Shown here: in pieces, positions 34,600 to 42,333 of the stretch
Layout: every line of letters starts with the position of its first letter
Numbering within the stretch: position 1 is the stretch's first letter
The notes under the pieces: generated by a model
What the model saw: the letters and a program-made list of their open reading frames with translations, nothing else
The model's database searches: none
Told to the model about the DNA's origin: nothing
Source: Bacteroidaceae bacterium
GTDB lineage: Bacteria > Bacteroidota > Bacteroidia > Bacteroidales > Bacteroidaceae
Length of the DNA: 64,000 nucleotides
Assembly (NCBI GenBank): GCA_017524545.1
Contig: JAFXVN010000016.1
Location: 26,471-90,470, forward strand
Direction: 5' to 3'
Program-made: the position numbers and the translations under genes

Positions 34600-35625
34600 T
34601 CACATTTCAATCAAAGGCAACTCTCCCAGATACTTGTCGAAGTCGCTCTGGAACAGGCGGTCTTGAACGATACGATACTTCTCAAACTCTGTCTCAGCAT
34701 GTTCCTTTGCCGCTTCCGCTGTTACCTGACCAGAAGTCTGTAAAACCTCATTGCCGCCTGCCGCAAGAATGGTATCTATCTGCTTCGTCCAGTCCTCCAT
34801 TGTCATGGGGATATGCCGTTTAGCCATACGCTCTGCCAATTCGAGCACACCATTCACGAGCTGCCCCATGTCTGCCAGTTCCACTTCTTTCAAATAGTTC
34901 TTGGCTATCGAAACATCAGTCTTGACAATCTTCCCGTCAGGCGCATTCTCCCAAGTGGTCAGCCCCATGTATTCCTGCTCTGCATCAGCGCGTTCCATAA
35001 TCAATTCTGCTGCTGTATGACGATGAACGGCATAATGCATCTTGTTTTGCATCGTCTTGAAGAACAACTTTGTTGTAGGTGCATCACGATTGTAGTCAAC
35101 GGCAGTGGCATAGATGTCCGTCAGCTTCTGATAAAAGCGTCGTTCGGAGAGACGTATCTCTCTGATTTCTGCCAAAAGATGCTCAAAGTAATCTTCACCC
35201 AAGAATGTCCCGTTCTCCATGCGCTTCCTGTCGAGCACATAGCCCCGGATGGCATACTCCCGCAACACGCTTGTAGCCCATTGCCGGAACTGCGTGGCGC
35301 GAACAGAGTTCACGCGATAGCCGACGCTGATGATGGCATCAAGGTTGTAAAACTGGATTGTACGATTGACTTCTCTGTTGCCCTCTTCTCGAACTACCGA
35401 GATTTTCTCGGCAGTTGCCTCTTCTTGCAACTCTCCACTTGCAAAGATATTCTTCAAGTGCAGCCCCACATTGTCTGTCGAGCAATCAAATAGCATACCC
35501 ATTGCCTTTTGGGTACACCATACGGTTTTATCCTTGTAATACACTTCAACACCTTGTCCTTTTTCTTCAATCTGAAAAATCAAGAACTCGGCAGTGCTGT
35601 TTCTTATTTCTCGGCGTTTAGTCAT
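34600..35625 (-). CDS. RhuM family protein
   Basis: 341 aa from the ATG at 35625 (an upstream ATG at 35670 would overlap the promoter). Core: VYYKDKTVWCTQKAMGMLFD, then FYNLDAIISVGYRVNSVRATQFRQWAT, the defining stretch of RhuM/Fic-associated proteins. RhuM is named from a Salmonella pathogenicity island; the molecular function is unknown and the gene is typical of mobile or defence islands. A TACCTTTA box (35648-35655) lies 22 bp upstream. It precedes the NUDIX gene. Confidence 0.85.
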   Translation of the reverse strand: MTKRREIRNSTAEFLIFQIEEKGQGVEVYYKDKTVWCTQKAMGMLFDCSTDNVGLHLKNIFASGELQEEATAEKISVVREEGNREVNRTIQFYNLDAIISVGYRVNSVRATQFRQWATSVLREYAIRGYVLDRKRMENGTFLGEDYFEHLLAEIREIRLSERRFYQKLTDIYATAVDYNRDAPTTKLFFKTMQNKMHYAVHRHTAAELIMERADAEQEYMGLTTWENAPDGKIVKTDVSIAKNYLKEVELADMGQLVNGVLELAERMAKRHIPMTMEDWTKQIDTILAAGGNEVLQTSGQVTAEAAKEHAETEFEKYRIVQDRLFQSDFDKYLGELPLIEM

Positions 35626-35647
35626 GGCTGTTTCTGCATTCTGGCCG

Positions 35648-35655
35648 TAAAGGTA
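35648..35655 (-). promoter_or_regulatory. TAnnTTTG-like promoter of the RhuM gene
   Basis: TACCTTTA on the minus strand, one mismatch from consensus, 22 bp before the chosen ATG. Confidence 0.4.
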
Positions 35656-35719
35656 CAACATTTTCTTCAACTATTCAAACTTTTCTATGCCTGATGTTTT
35701 GCATATACGAAAATAGTTG

Positions 35720-35727
35720 TATCTTTG
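35720..35727 (+). promoter_or_regulatory. TAnnTTTG promoter of a structured leader or small RNA
   Basis: TATCTTTG, 252 bp before the gene at 35980, directly before the hairpins at 35731-35882. Confidence 0.6.
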
Positions 35728-35730
35728 TGG

Positions 35731-35882
35731 CGTGTTCTTCGGAGCACGTCATTTTATTTGCTCATTCGCGCCTCGAATTGGAACCTCAGATGTGAACGGA
35801 GCAATATCTACATCCAAGAGACTTGCATATAAAGTGCAGGTTTCCCATAGGATGTAGTGGGTATGTTCCAAACCTGAGGCGC
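35731..35882 (+). ncRNA. candidate structured RNA (5' leader or small RNA)
   Basis: Starts with CGTGTTC-TTCG-GAGCACG, a UUCG hairpin (35731-35748), then a nested long hairpin: GCGCCTC (35768-35774) with GAGGCGC (35876-35882), TTGGAAC (35778-35784) with GTTCCAA (35865-35871), CTACATCC (35808-35815) with GGATGTAG (35850-35857), and ACTTGCA (35821-35827) with TGCAGGT (35835-35841). CCTCAG (35784-35789) can compete for CTGAGG (35874-35879). The 71-codon minus-strand frame across it looks accidental. No Rfam class is recognised. Confidence 0.5.
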
Positions 35883-35979
35883 GTATGGTGAAGTTTGCAC
35901 TTTTCTTGTACCCGCAAGTCTGGTGCCGGCTCTGCATGATAGGAGTGAGAATGAGTATTAACATTTAAAAGCAAATAAA

Positions 35980-36690
35980 ATGAAAAAGTTATTAGTTGTT
36001 TTGTTTCTCCTGTGCTCGGTTAGTGCTTTTGCACAGGACGTGATTGTGAAAAAGGACGGCTCAACCATTGTTTGCCGAGTCGAGAAGGTCAGCGAAACAG
36101 ATGTCACCTACAAGCTGTGGAGCGACTTGAAAGGTTCAAGCTATGTGATGGACAAGTCGCTCGTTTCTGCCATCAACTATGAGAATGGAAAGAAGGAAAC
36201 ATTCAACGAGGCAGAAAGCCTATACAAGCCTAACAACCAAAACGACGGCTTGCAGGCATTGAATGACAAGGCACTGCTGAAAATGGATTATGAAACAGAC
36301 AGGGCTTATAAGAAAGTAAAAAGACTTAGAACCTGGGGTTGGATAGGCGGAGCGGTACTGGTTGCCGGCGGAGCAGCGATAATGGGAGCATTAGGTGTAA
36401 CTGATACGCATGGTTATGGTTATGGTTATGGTTATAGTGAAGATGTAGATATGGCTGTTGTAGGAGGCGGAGTGGCATGTATGGTGGCTGGCATTGGTCT
36501 TACGACTACATGCCTGCTGGTTGCCAACAAACAGAAAAAAAAGATAGATTCCGGTCTTCTGACATCACCTATTTACCGCTACGACATTCCTTTCTCTAAC
36601 GGTTCTTCTCTTTCTGTCGGTGCCGACATGCTTCGCGACAACATTATGAGGAAGCAAACCATCGGTCTGGGGTTGAGTTATAACTTCTAA
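35980..36690 (+). CDS. membrane-associated exported protein of unknown function
   Basis: 236 aa. Signal peptide MKKLLVVLFLLCSVSAFAQ, then a small beta domain (DVIVKKDGSTIVCRVEKVSE), often found in Bacteroidetes proteins of this type. Two hydrophobic segments (WIGGAVLVAGGAAIMGALGV and VVGGGVACMVAGIGLTTTC) flank a GYGYGYGYS repeat. The C-terminus ends IGLGLSYNF, an outer-membrane-like ending. Possibly co-transcribed with the next lipoprotein gene 17 bp away. Function unknown. Confidence 0.65.
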   Translation: MKKLLVVLFLLCSVSAFAQDVIVKKDGSTIVCRVEKVSETDVTYKLWSDLKGSSYVMDKSLVSAINYENGKKETFNEAESLYKPNNQNDGLQALNDKALLKMDYETDRAYKKVKRLRTWGWIGGAVLVAGGAAIMGALGVTDTHGYGYGYGYSEDVDMAVVGGGVACMVAGIGLTTTCLLVANKQKKKIDSGLLTSPIYRYDIPFSNGSSLSVGADMLRDNIMRKQTIGLGLSYNF

Positions 36691-36707
36691 CAAAACACGA
36701 AATACAG

Positions 36708-37136
36708 ATGAAACACTCATTATATATATTGGCTATTGCAGCTATTATTGTTTTTACCTCTTCCTGTAGCAGAGTAAGTTCGGGTGCAGGTGGCGTTGAC
36801 ACAAGTCTGGGAGTCTATGCAACAGGCCGCAGTGCTAACAGCTATGACCTTGTGCCTATTGGCGACCGCGTCACCTACACCATCGACATCTCCACACCCG
36901 AAGGCAAGCAAAAGCTGCAAAACATCTCGCTTGCAGAAGCGAAACAACTCGCAGAGGTTGAAGCTTGCCGCAAGTACAACTGCGACCGCCTCATTGACCC
37001 TCGCTTCGACTTCCTAAAGAAGAGCAAGCGCATCCTCCGCATCACGGTAGATGGTCGTCCTGGCAACTACAAAACGAGGGAAGAGCAATACGACAGAAAG
37101 ACACGTCAGGAGATAGACATCAACGTGAGGCGTTAG
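36708..37136 (+). CDS. small lipoprotein of unknown function
   Basis: 142 aa. Lipobox FTSSC places the lipid on about Cys20. The mature part has TPEGKQKLQNISLAEAKQLA and ends in a highly charged segment (RKTRQEIDINVRR). No recognised domain. It follows the preceding exported protein on the same strand, and its end overlaps the DUF1016 remnant on the other strand by 4 bp. Confidence 0.6.
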   Translation: MKHSLYILAIAAIIVFTSSCSRVSSGAGGVDTSLGVYATGRSANSYDLVPIGDRVTYTIDISTPEGKQKLQNISLAEAKQLAEVEACRKYNCDRLIDPRFDFLKKSKRILRITVDGRPGNYKTREEQYDRKTRQEIDINVRR

Positions 37137-37597
37137 GGAGAAACTTTATGCGATAGTTTCTCCTTAACTATACATTTTAGACCACTTACGGAGGAACTAT
37201 CTAAACATTTTTGCCATGTCAACGACTGCGGCGCGATGTTGAGGGCGATTTCGAGATTGGTAGCCAATAGTTCCTTGGGGTTTTTACTTACGCCACTACG
37301 GAAATAAAGATTGGTGGCAATTTGCCGGCGCAACTCCTTGACCGACCATGTTCCCCTGATACATTCCGTTTCATAGAAGAAACGGGCGAGCGGGTCGTCT
37401 TGCGTCATAATCTCTGTAATGTGTGAGAAAGAAAGCTTGCTCAACAGTATTTCTGGCGGCGTGACAAATTCATCCGACACCGCCGGATAAATTGAATTTC
37501 CTGCCTTCTGCAATTTGTCCGACGCTGTCGGACTTTTTCCTTGACTGGCTTGTCCTGATTCAAAAAAGTCCAACGCCATCGGACTTTTTCCATACAA
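37133..37597 (-). pseudogene. DUF1016 (YhcG-type) remnant, hinge and middle part only
   Basis: 154 codons. KLSFSHITEIMTQDDPLARF and GTWSVKELRRQIATNLYFRS align with the segment after the hinge in the full-length homolog at 53454-54692 (KLSFTHIVRLL, WSVRELQRQI). The N-terminal domain is missing, and after KNPKELLA the sequence leaves the family before the nuclease core. The upstream part is made of three palindromic units around TCCGACGCTGTCGGA (37471-37590). Probably a dead fragment. Confidence 0.75.
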
Positions 37598-37732
37598 CAG
37601 ATCTGCTTGTGACTGCGACGAAGAACAGAATTTATCCTATTTTGTGAGAAGCAATAGACACAAATATCTTATGACCGATTTGGGTTTAGGTTAATTTTCA
37701 ACCTTCGATTTTCAATTCTCAATTATTTGTTG

Positions 37733-37740
37733 TACCTTTG
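37733..37740 (+). promoter_or_regulatory. TAnnTTTG promoter of tsaB
   Basis: TACCTTTG, 22 bp before the tsaB ATG. Confidence 0.6.
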
Positions 37741-37762
37741 CACCGCAAAATAAAGGAAACAT

Positions 37763-38497
37763 ATGTCGTGTATTCTGCATATTGAGACGAGTACGAAGGC
37801 CTGTTCTGTGGCTTTGAGCGAAAACGGGAGCCTCATCTTCCACAAGGAGGACTTGGAGGGACCGAACCATGCTGTCGTCTGCGGCGTGTTCGTGGACGAG
37901 GCACTGTCGTTTGCCAACTCCCATGCCATCCCAGTCGATGCGGTGGCAGTGAGCGAAGGACCTGGCAGCTACACGGGACTCCGCATCGGTGTTTCGATGG
38001 CAAAGGGCGTCTGCTATGGGCGCGACCTGCCGCTGCTGAGTGTGCCGACGCTGAAACTGCTGTGCGTGCCGGTGCTGCTACAGCCTCACCCCCTACCCCT
38101 CTCCGAGGAGAGGGGAGATTTGCCGGAGGATGCCCTGCTTGTGCCGATGATTGATGCCCGGAGGATGGAGGTCTATAGTGCCGTCTATGACCGTGCGCTC
38201 CGCGAGGTGCGGGCTATCGGGGCGGACATCGTGGAGGCCGACACCTATCTCCCCTACCTCGAAGAACATCCCGTCTTCTTCTTCGGCGACGGTGCCATGA
38301 AGTGCCAAAGCGTCATCCAGCACAAAAACGCCCATTTCATCGATGGAATCGTGCCTCTCGCCAAGTGGATGTTCCCCCTGGCGGAACGCTCGCTGCACCT
38401 CGGCGAACGGCAGGACGTGGCGTACTTCGAGCCGTTCTATTTCAAGGAATATAAAGCAGCCCCCTCCAGCTCCCCCTTTGGGGGAGTGCTTAAATAG
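37763..38497 (+). CDS. tsaB: tRNA threonylcarbamoyladenosine biosynthesis protein TsaB
   Basis: 244 aa. CILHIETSTKACSVAL at the N-terminus and SEGPGSYTGLRIGVSMAKG (about 70) are the family signatures of the ASKHA fold. It is the partner of TsaD and TsaE in making t6A at position 37 of ANN-reading tRNAs. Two REP-like elements are translated: one at residues 107-118 (HPLPLSEERGD) in an internal loop and one forming the C-terminus (APSSSPFGGVLK). Confidence 0.92.
   Translation: MSCILHIETSTKACSVALSENGSLIFHKEDLEGPNHAVVCGVFVDEALSFANSHAIPVDAVAVSEGPGSYTGLRIGVSMAKGVCYGRDLPLLSVPTLKLLCVPVLLQPHPLPLSEERGDLPEDALLVPMIDARRMEVYSAVYDRALREVRAIGADIVEADTYLPYLEEHPVFFFGDGAMKCQSVIQHKNAHFIDGIVPLAKWMFPLAERSLHLGERQDVAYFEPFYFKEYKAAPSSSPFGGVLK
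38083..38117. repeat. REP-like element inside tsaB
   Basis: CACCCCCTACCCCTCTCC, then GAGGAGAGGGGAG; palindromic, translated in frame. Confidence 0.75.
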
Positions 38498-38543
38498 CCA
38501 AATCGTAAATAAATTGTAAATCGTAAATCGTCAAATAGTAAAT
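38459..38543 (+). repeat. composite REP-like palindrome plus 33-bp GTAAAT linker
   Basis: REP at 38459-38490 forms the end of tsaB. The linker at 38511-38543 is identical over 33 bp to the one at 6159-6191 (other strand) and likewise leads straight into the next gene. Confidence 0.8.
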
Positions 38544-38552
38544 CCAAATAAG

Positions 38553-39143
38553 GTGCAATACAACACACAAAGAGAACAACTGGTCATGCCCGAATACGGT
38601 CGCGGCGTGCAGATGATGGTTGATATGGCCGTGAAGATAGAAGACCGTGAGGAACGGCAGCGGTGCGCCAATACCATCGTCAAGATTATGTCCGGGCTGC
38701 TGCCCTCTACCACCAGCAAGGAAGACGAACAGCATCGCCTCTGGAACCACCTGGCACGCATCGCCCACTATCAGCTTGACATCGACTACCCCGTCAACAT
38801 CGTGCCGCAGGAAGTGGTGCAGGCGCATCCAGCTCCGCTCCGCTATCCCATGAAGGACATCAAGCGCCGTCACTACGGCTACCTCGTGGAAGAAGCCCTC
38901 AACTATGCCAAGACGGTCGAGGACGAGGAACAGCGCAAGTTCATCACAGAATGCATTGCCAACCAAATGAAGCAGGATCTTTTCATCTGGAACCGCGACT
39001 CGATGGACAATGCCCTCGTGGCTCAGGACATCGAACGCTACACCGACGGCAAGCTCCACATTGACGAAGACTTCACCTTCGACTCTGTCGGAGAATCGGC
39101 CCTACAGCATTCCGAAGGCAAGAAACGTAAGAGGAAGAAGTAA
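38553..39143 (+). CDS. DUF4290 domain protein
   Basis: 196 aa, GTG start. The N-terminus QYNTQREQLVMPEYGRGVQ is the family hallmark and the protein ends in a basic tail (GKKRKRKK). DUF4290 is Bacteroidetes-specific and of unknown function, usually next to murA, as here: murA begins at 39144, directly after its stop. Probably one operon tsaB-DUF4290-murA-rimM-dxr-rseP. Confidence 0.88.
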   Translation: MQYNTQREQLVMPEYGRGVQMMVDMAVKIEDREERQRCANTIVKIMSGLLPSTTSKEDEQHRLWNHLARIAHYQLDIDYPVNIVPQEVVQAHPAPLRYPMKDIKRRHYGYLVEEALNYAKTVEDEEQRKFITECIANQMKQDLFIWNRDSMDNALVAQDIERYTDGKLHIDEDFTFDSVGESALQHSEGKKRKRKK

Positions 39144-40451
39144 ATGGCATCATTCATCATAGAAGGCGGGCACAGGCTGAAGGGCGAGATAACGCCCCAA
39201 GGCGCAAAGAACGAGGCACTGCAGGTGCTGTGCGCCGTGCTGCTGACAGACGAGCCTGTGCGCATCCATAACATCCCCGACATCGTGGATGTGGGCAACC
39301 AGATACAGATGCTGCGCGACATGGGAGTGGAGGTGACGCGCCACGATGCTCACGACTACACCTTCTGCGCCCGTAGGCTCGACGACCAATACCTCTCCAG
39401 CGAGGCATACATAGAGAATTGCCGCAAGCTGCGCGGCAGCGTGATGATGCTCGGCCCGCTGCTGGCACGTCGCGGCAAGGCCATTGTCGCCAAACCTGGC
39501 GGCGACCAGATAGGCCGTCGCAGACTCGACACGCACTTCCAGGGAATGCTGACGCTTGGCGCCCGTTTCACCTACAACGAGCAGGAGCACCTCTATAACG
39601 TGGAGGCAACGCGGCTCAAGGGTGCCTACATGCTTCTGGACGAAGCCTCTGTGACCGGCACAGCCAACATCATCATGGCGGCAGTCCTGGCCGAAGGCTC
39701 CACCACCATCTACAACGCCGCCTGCGAACCCTACATCCAGCAGCTCTGCAGTATGCTCTGCGCGATGGGTGCAAGAATAAGCGGCATAGGCGGCAACCTG
39801 CTCACCATCGAGGGTGTCTCTATCCTTTACGGCACGGAGCACACCATCCTGCCCGACATGATCGAGGTGGGCTCCTTCATCGGCATGGCAGCAATGGTGG
39901 GCGACGGCGTGCGCATCCGCAAGGTTGCCCCGGAGCATCTGGGCATCATCCCGGCCACCTTCCAACGCTTGGGCATCCGCATCGAGGCGGACGGCCAAGA
40001 CCTCTTCGTTCCCCGACAGGAGCATTACGAGATAGAGAGCTTCATCGACGGTTCGTTTATGACCATCAGCGACGCACCCTGGCCGGGCCTGACGCCCGAC
40101 CTCCTGAGTGTCCTGCTCGTGGTCAGCACGCAGGCAAAGGGTTCGGTGCTCATCCACCAGAAGATGTTCGAGAGCCGACTCTTCTTCGTGGATAAGCTCA
40201 TCGACATGGGCGCACAGATTATCCTCTGCGACCCACACCGCGCCGTTGTCGTTGGTCACGACCATGCGCGACAGCTTCATGCCGGACGCATGACAAGCCC
40301 CGACATCCGCGCAGGTATCGCCCTGCTCATCGCAGCCATGAGTGCCGAGGGCACCAGCCGCATCGACAACATCGGGCAGATAGACCGTGGCTACGAGAAC
40401 ATCGAAGGACGACTCTGCGCCCTGGGAGCAAAGATAAAGAGAGTAGAATAG
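39144..40451 (+). CDS. murA: UDP-N-acetylglucosamine 1-carboxyvinyltransferase with Asp in place of the active-site Cys
   Basis: 435 aa, complete. It transfers enolpyruvate from PEP to UDP-GlcNAc, the first committed step of peptidoglycan synthesis. GAKNEALQVLCAVLLTD at the N-terminus and the loop KPGGDQIGRRRLDTH are clear. In E. coli the loop has Cys115, the fosfomycin target; here the residue is Asp121. Asp variants are active but not alkylated by fosfomycin (known from Mycobacterium and Chlamydia). Follows DUF4290 with no gap. Confidence 0.95.
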   Translation: MASFIIEGGHRLKGEITPQGAKNEALQVLCAVLLTDEPVRIHNIPDIVDVGNQIQMLRDMGVEVTRHDAHDYTFCARRLDDQYLSSEAYIENCRKLRGSVMMLGPLLARRGKAIVAKPGGDQIGRRRLDTHFQGMLTLGARFTYNEQEHLYNVEATRLKGAYMLLDEASVTGTANIIMAAVLAEGSTTIYNAACEPYIQQLCSMLCAMGARISGIGGNLLTIEGVSILYGTEHTILPDMIEVGSFIGMAAMVGDGVRIRKVAPEHLGIIPATFQRLGIRIEADGQDLFVPRQEHYEIESFIDGSFMTISDAPWPGLTPDLLSVLLVVSTQAKGSVLIHQKMFESRLFFVDKLIDMGAQIILCDPHRAVVVGHDHARQLHAGRMTSPDIRAGIALLIAAMSAEGTSRIDNIGQIDRGYENIEGRLCALGAKIKRVE

Positions 40452-40483
40452 CCCCCTCCCAACCTCCCCCAAGAGGGGAGGAG
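40451..40483. repeat. REP-like element between murA and rimM
   Basis: GCCCCCTCCCAACCTCCCCC, then AAGAGGGGAGG; fills most of the 43-bp gap. Confidence 0.75.
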
Positions 40484-40494
40484 AAAGATTAGGT

Positions 40495-41010
40495 ATGGTA
40501 AGCGACACAGATGTATATAGAATTGGACAGATAGGACGCACACACGGGGTGAAGGGCGAGGTGACGTTCAGCTTCACCGATGATGTCTGGGATCGTGCCG
40601 AGGCGGAGTTCCTCTTCCTTCGGGTGGACGGACTGCTCGTGCCGTTCTTCCTCGAGGAATACCGCTTCCGCAGCGACACGACGGCACTTGTGAAGTTCCT
40701 CGACTATGACACGGCCAACGATGTACAGTTCCTCGTCGGTTGCGAGGTGTACTTCCCTCATGCCCTGACACCAGAGCGGAGCGAGGACGAGGAATACACT
40801 TGGCGCTACTTCACGGGCTTCCAGCTCTATGACGAGAAGGCGGGCTGCATCGGCACCATCGACCGCGTGGACGACTCGACACAAAACATCCTGTTCTACG
40901 TCGGCGACAGGCTCATCCCTGCTGCCGAGGACTGGATAAAAGACATTGACCATAAAGGACGCACCATCCACATGGCGCTGCCGGAAGGGTTGCTGGAACT
41001 TAGTTCATAG
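40495..41010 (+). CDS. rimM: ribosome maturation factor RimM
   Basis: 171 aa. VYRIGQIGRTHGVKGEVTFS is the N-terminal RimM domain; the PRC-barrel half has WRYFTGFQLYDEKAGCIGTI. It assists assembly of the 30S head around S19. It is followed by about 110 bp of short repeats of the form CATAGTTCATAGT and AACTATGAATTATGA. Confidence 0.93.
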   Translation: MVSDTDVYRIGQIGRTHGVKGEVTFSFTDDVWDRAEAEFLFLRVDGLLVPFFLEEYRFRSDTTALVKFLDYDTANDVQFLVGCEVYFPHALTPERSEDEEYTWRYFTGFQLYDEKAGCIGTIDRVDDSTQNILFYVGDRLIPAAEDWIKDIDHKGRTIHMALPEGLLELSS

Positions 41011-41121
41011 TCCATAGTTCATAGTCCATAGTTAAGGCTACGCCCTTGAACAGAACGTACAGACAACTATGAATTATGAGCCATGAACCATGAACAGAAA
41101 GACAACTATGAACTATGAATT
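41009..41121. repeat. short-period ATGAACTATGAATTATG repeats
   Basis: The gap between rimM and dxr is made of imperfect 8-9 bp units in both orientations around an A/C-rich centre. The same units occur before rsmI (about 6890-6915), before cca (about 44240-44335) and after ispG (about 47450-47475). Confidence 0.6.
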
Positions 41122-42321
41122 ATGAACTCTGAACTGAAAAGAATCTGCATATTAGGCTCCACAGGCAGCATCGGCACTCAGACGCTGCAAGTCATCAGTG
41201 AGCACCCCGACCTCTTCGAGGCGTATGTGCTGACAGCAAACACGAAAGCCGACCTGCTCATACGGCAGGCAAAGGCATACAAGCCCCAATGCGTGGTCAT
41301 TGCCGACGAGAGCAAATACGACTATGTGCGCGAGGCCTTGGCCGACGAACCGATTCAGGTCTATGCCGGAGCCGACGCCCTCTGCCAAGTGGTGCAGATG
41401 GAGCCGGTGGACATCGTGCTGACTGCCCTCGTGGGCTTCAGCGGCTTGCGCCCCACCATCAGCGCCATCAAGGCAGGCAAGCCCATCGCCCTCGCCAACA
41501 AAGAGACGCTTGTCGTGGCTGGCGAACTTATCACCGCGCTCTGCCTTGAGCACAAGGTGCCGCTGCTGCCCGTCGATAGCGAGCACAGCGCCATCTTCCA
41601 AAGCCTTATGGGCGAAGAAAGCCCGATAGAAAAGATTATCCTCACGGCAAGCGGCGGCCCGTTCCGCACCTTCACCCTCGACCAGCTTCGTGATGTCACG
41701 CCTGCCCAAGCCCTGAAACATCCGAATTGGGACATGGGCGCGAAGATAACGATAGACAGCGCGTCGATGATGAACAAAGGCTTCGAAGTCATCGAGGCAA
41801 GGTGGCTGTTTGATGTCACGCCCGACAAGATTCAGGTCGTGGTGCATCCGCAAAGCATCCTGCACAGCGCGGTGCAATTCGAGGACGGTGCCGTGAAGGG
41901 ACAGCTCGGAATGCCCGACATGCGTGTGCCCATCCAGCTTGCCCTCTCCTACCCTGCTCGCCTCAAGAGCGACTTCCCTCGCATCGACTGGTGGAACCTC
42001 AAGGACTTGACCTTCGAGAAGCCAGACCCCGAGAAGTTCCGCTGCCTTGCAATGGCATACGAAGCCATACGCATAGGCGGCAATGCTGCCTGCATCGTCA
42101 ATGCCGCCAACGAAGTGGTGAACCTCGCCTTCCGTCAGGAGCGTTGCGGCTTCCTCCAGATGGCAGACATCATCTTCGAGACATTGCAGCGAGTGCAGCA
42201 TCAGGAAAAGCCCACCCTGCAAGACTACCTCGACTGCGACCGCGAGTCGCGAAGGGTAGCGGAGGAAAGCCTCCCCCAACCCCTCCAAAGGAGGGGAGAA
42301 TTAATCGTAAATAGTAAATAG
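41122..42321 (+). CDS. dxr: 1-deoxy-D-xylulose 5-phosphate reductoisomerase
   Basis: 399 aa. NADPH-binding ILGSTGSIGTQTL (about 10-22), substrate loop LPVDSEHSAIFQSL with the metal-binding acidic residues, and the TASGGPFR motif. Second step of the MEP isoprenoid pathway; ispG at 47470-48648 is a later step. The C-terminal SLPQPLQRRGE is encoded by a REP-like element. Followed 12 bp later by rseP. Confidence 0.95.
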   Translation: MNSELKRICILGSTGSIGTQTLQVISEHPDLFEAYVLTANTKADLLIRQAKAYKPQCVVIADESKYDYVREALADEPIQVYAGADALCQVVQMEPVDIVLTALVGFSGLRPTISAIKAGKPIALANKETLVVAGELITALCLEHKVPLLPVDSEHSAIFQSLMGEESPIEKIILTASGGPFRTFTLDQLRDVTPAQALKHPNWDMGAKITIDSASMMNKGFEVIEARWLFDVTPDKIQVVVHPQSILHSAVQFEDGAVKGQLGMPDMRVPIQLALSYPARLKSDFPRIDWWNLKDLTFEKPDPEKFRCLAMAYEAIRIGGNAACIVNAANEVVNLAFRQERCGFLQMADIIFETLQRVQHQEKPTLQDYLDCDRESRRVAEESLPQPLQRRGELIVNSK

Positions 42322-42328
42322 TAAATAA
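42269..42328 (+). repeat. REP-like palindrome plus GTAAATA linker at the end of dxr
   Basis: REP at 42269-42298 (GCCTCCCCCAACCCCTCC, then AAAGGAGGGG), followed by AATCGTAAATAGTAAATAGT before rseP; same layout as at 6159-6229 and 38459-38543. Confidence 0.7.
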
Positions 42329-42333
42329 CAAAT

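Noticed and set aside
35731-35882. Naming the folded RNA as 6S RNA
   Set aside because: The outline is similar, but I cannot confirm the central bubble or conserved bases without a covariance search.
35749-35964. Minus-strand frame of 71 codons before the 35980 gene
   Set aside because: It covers the folded RNA region, has no start signal of its own and shows no family resemblance I can recognise.
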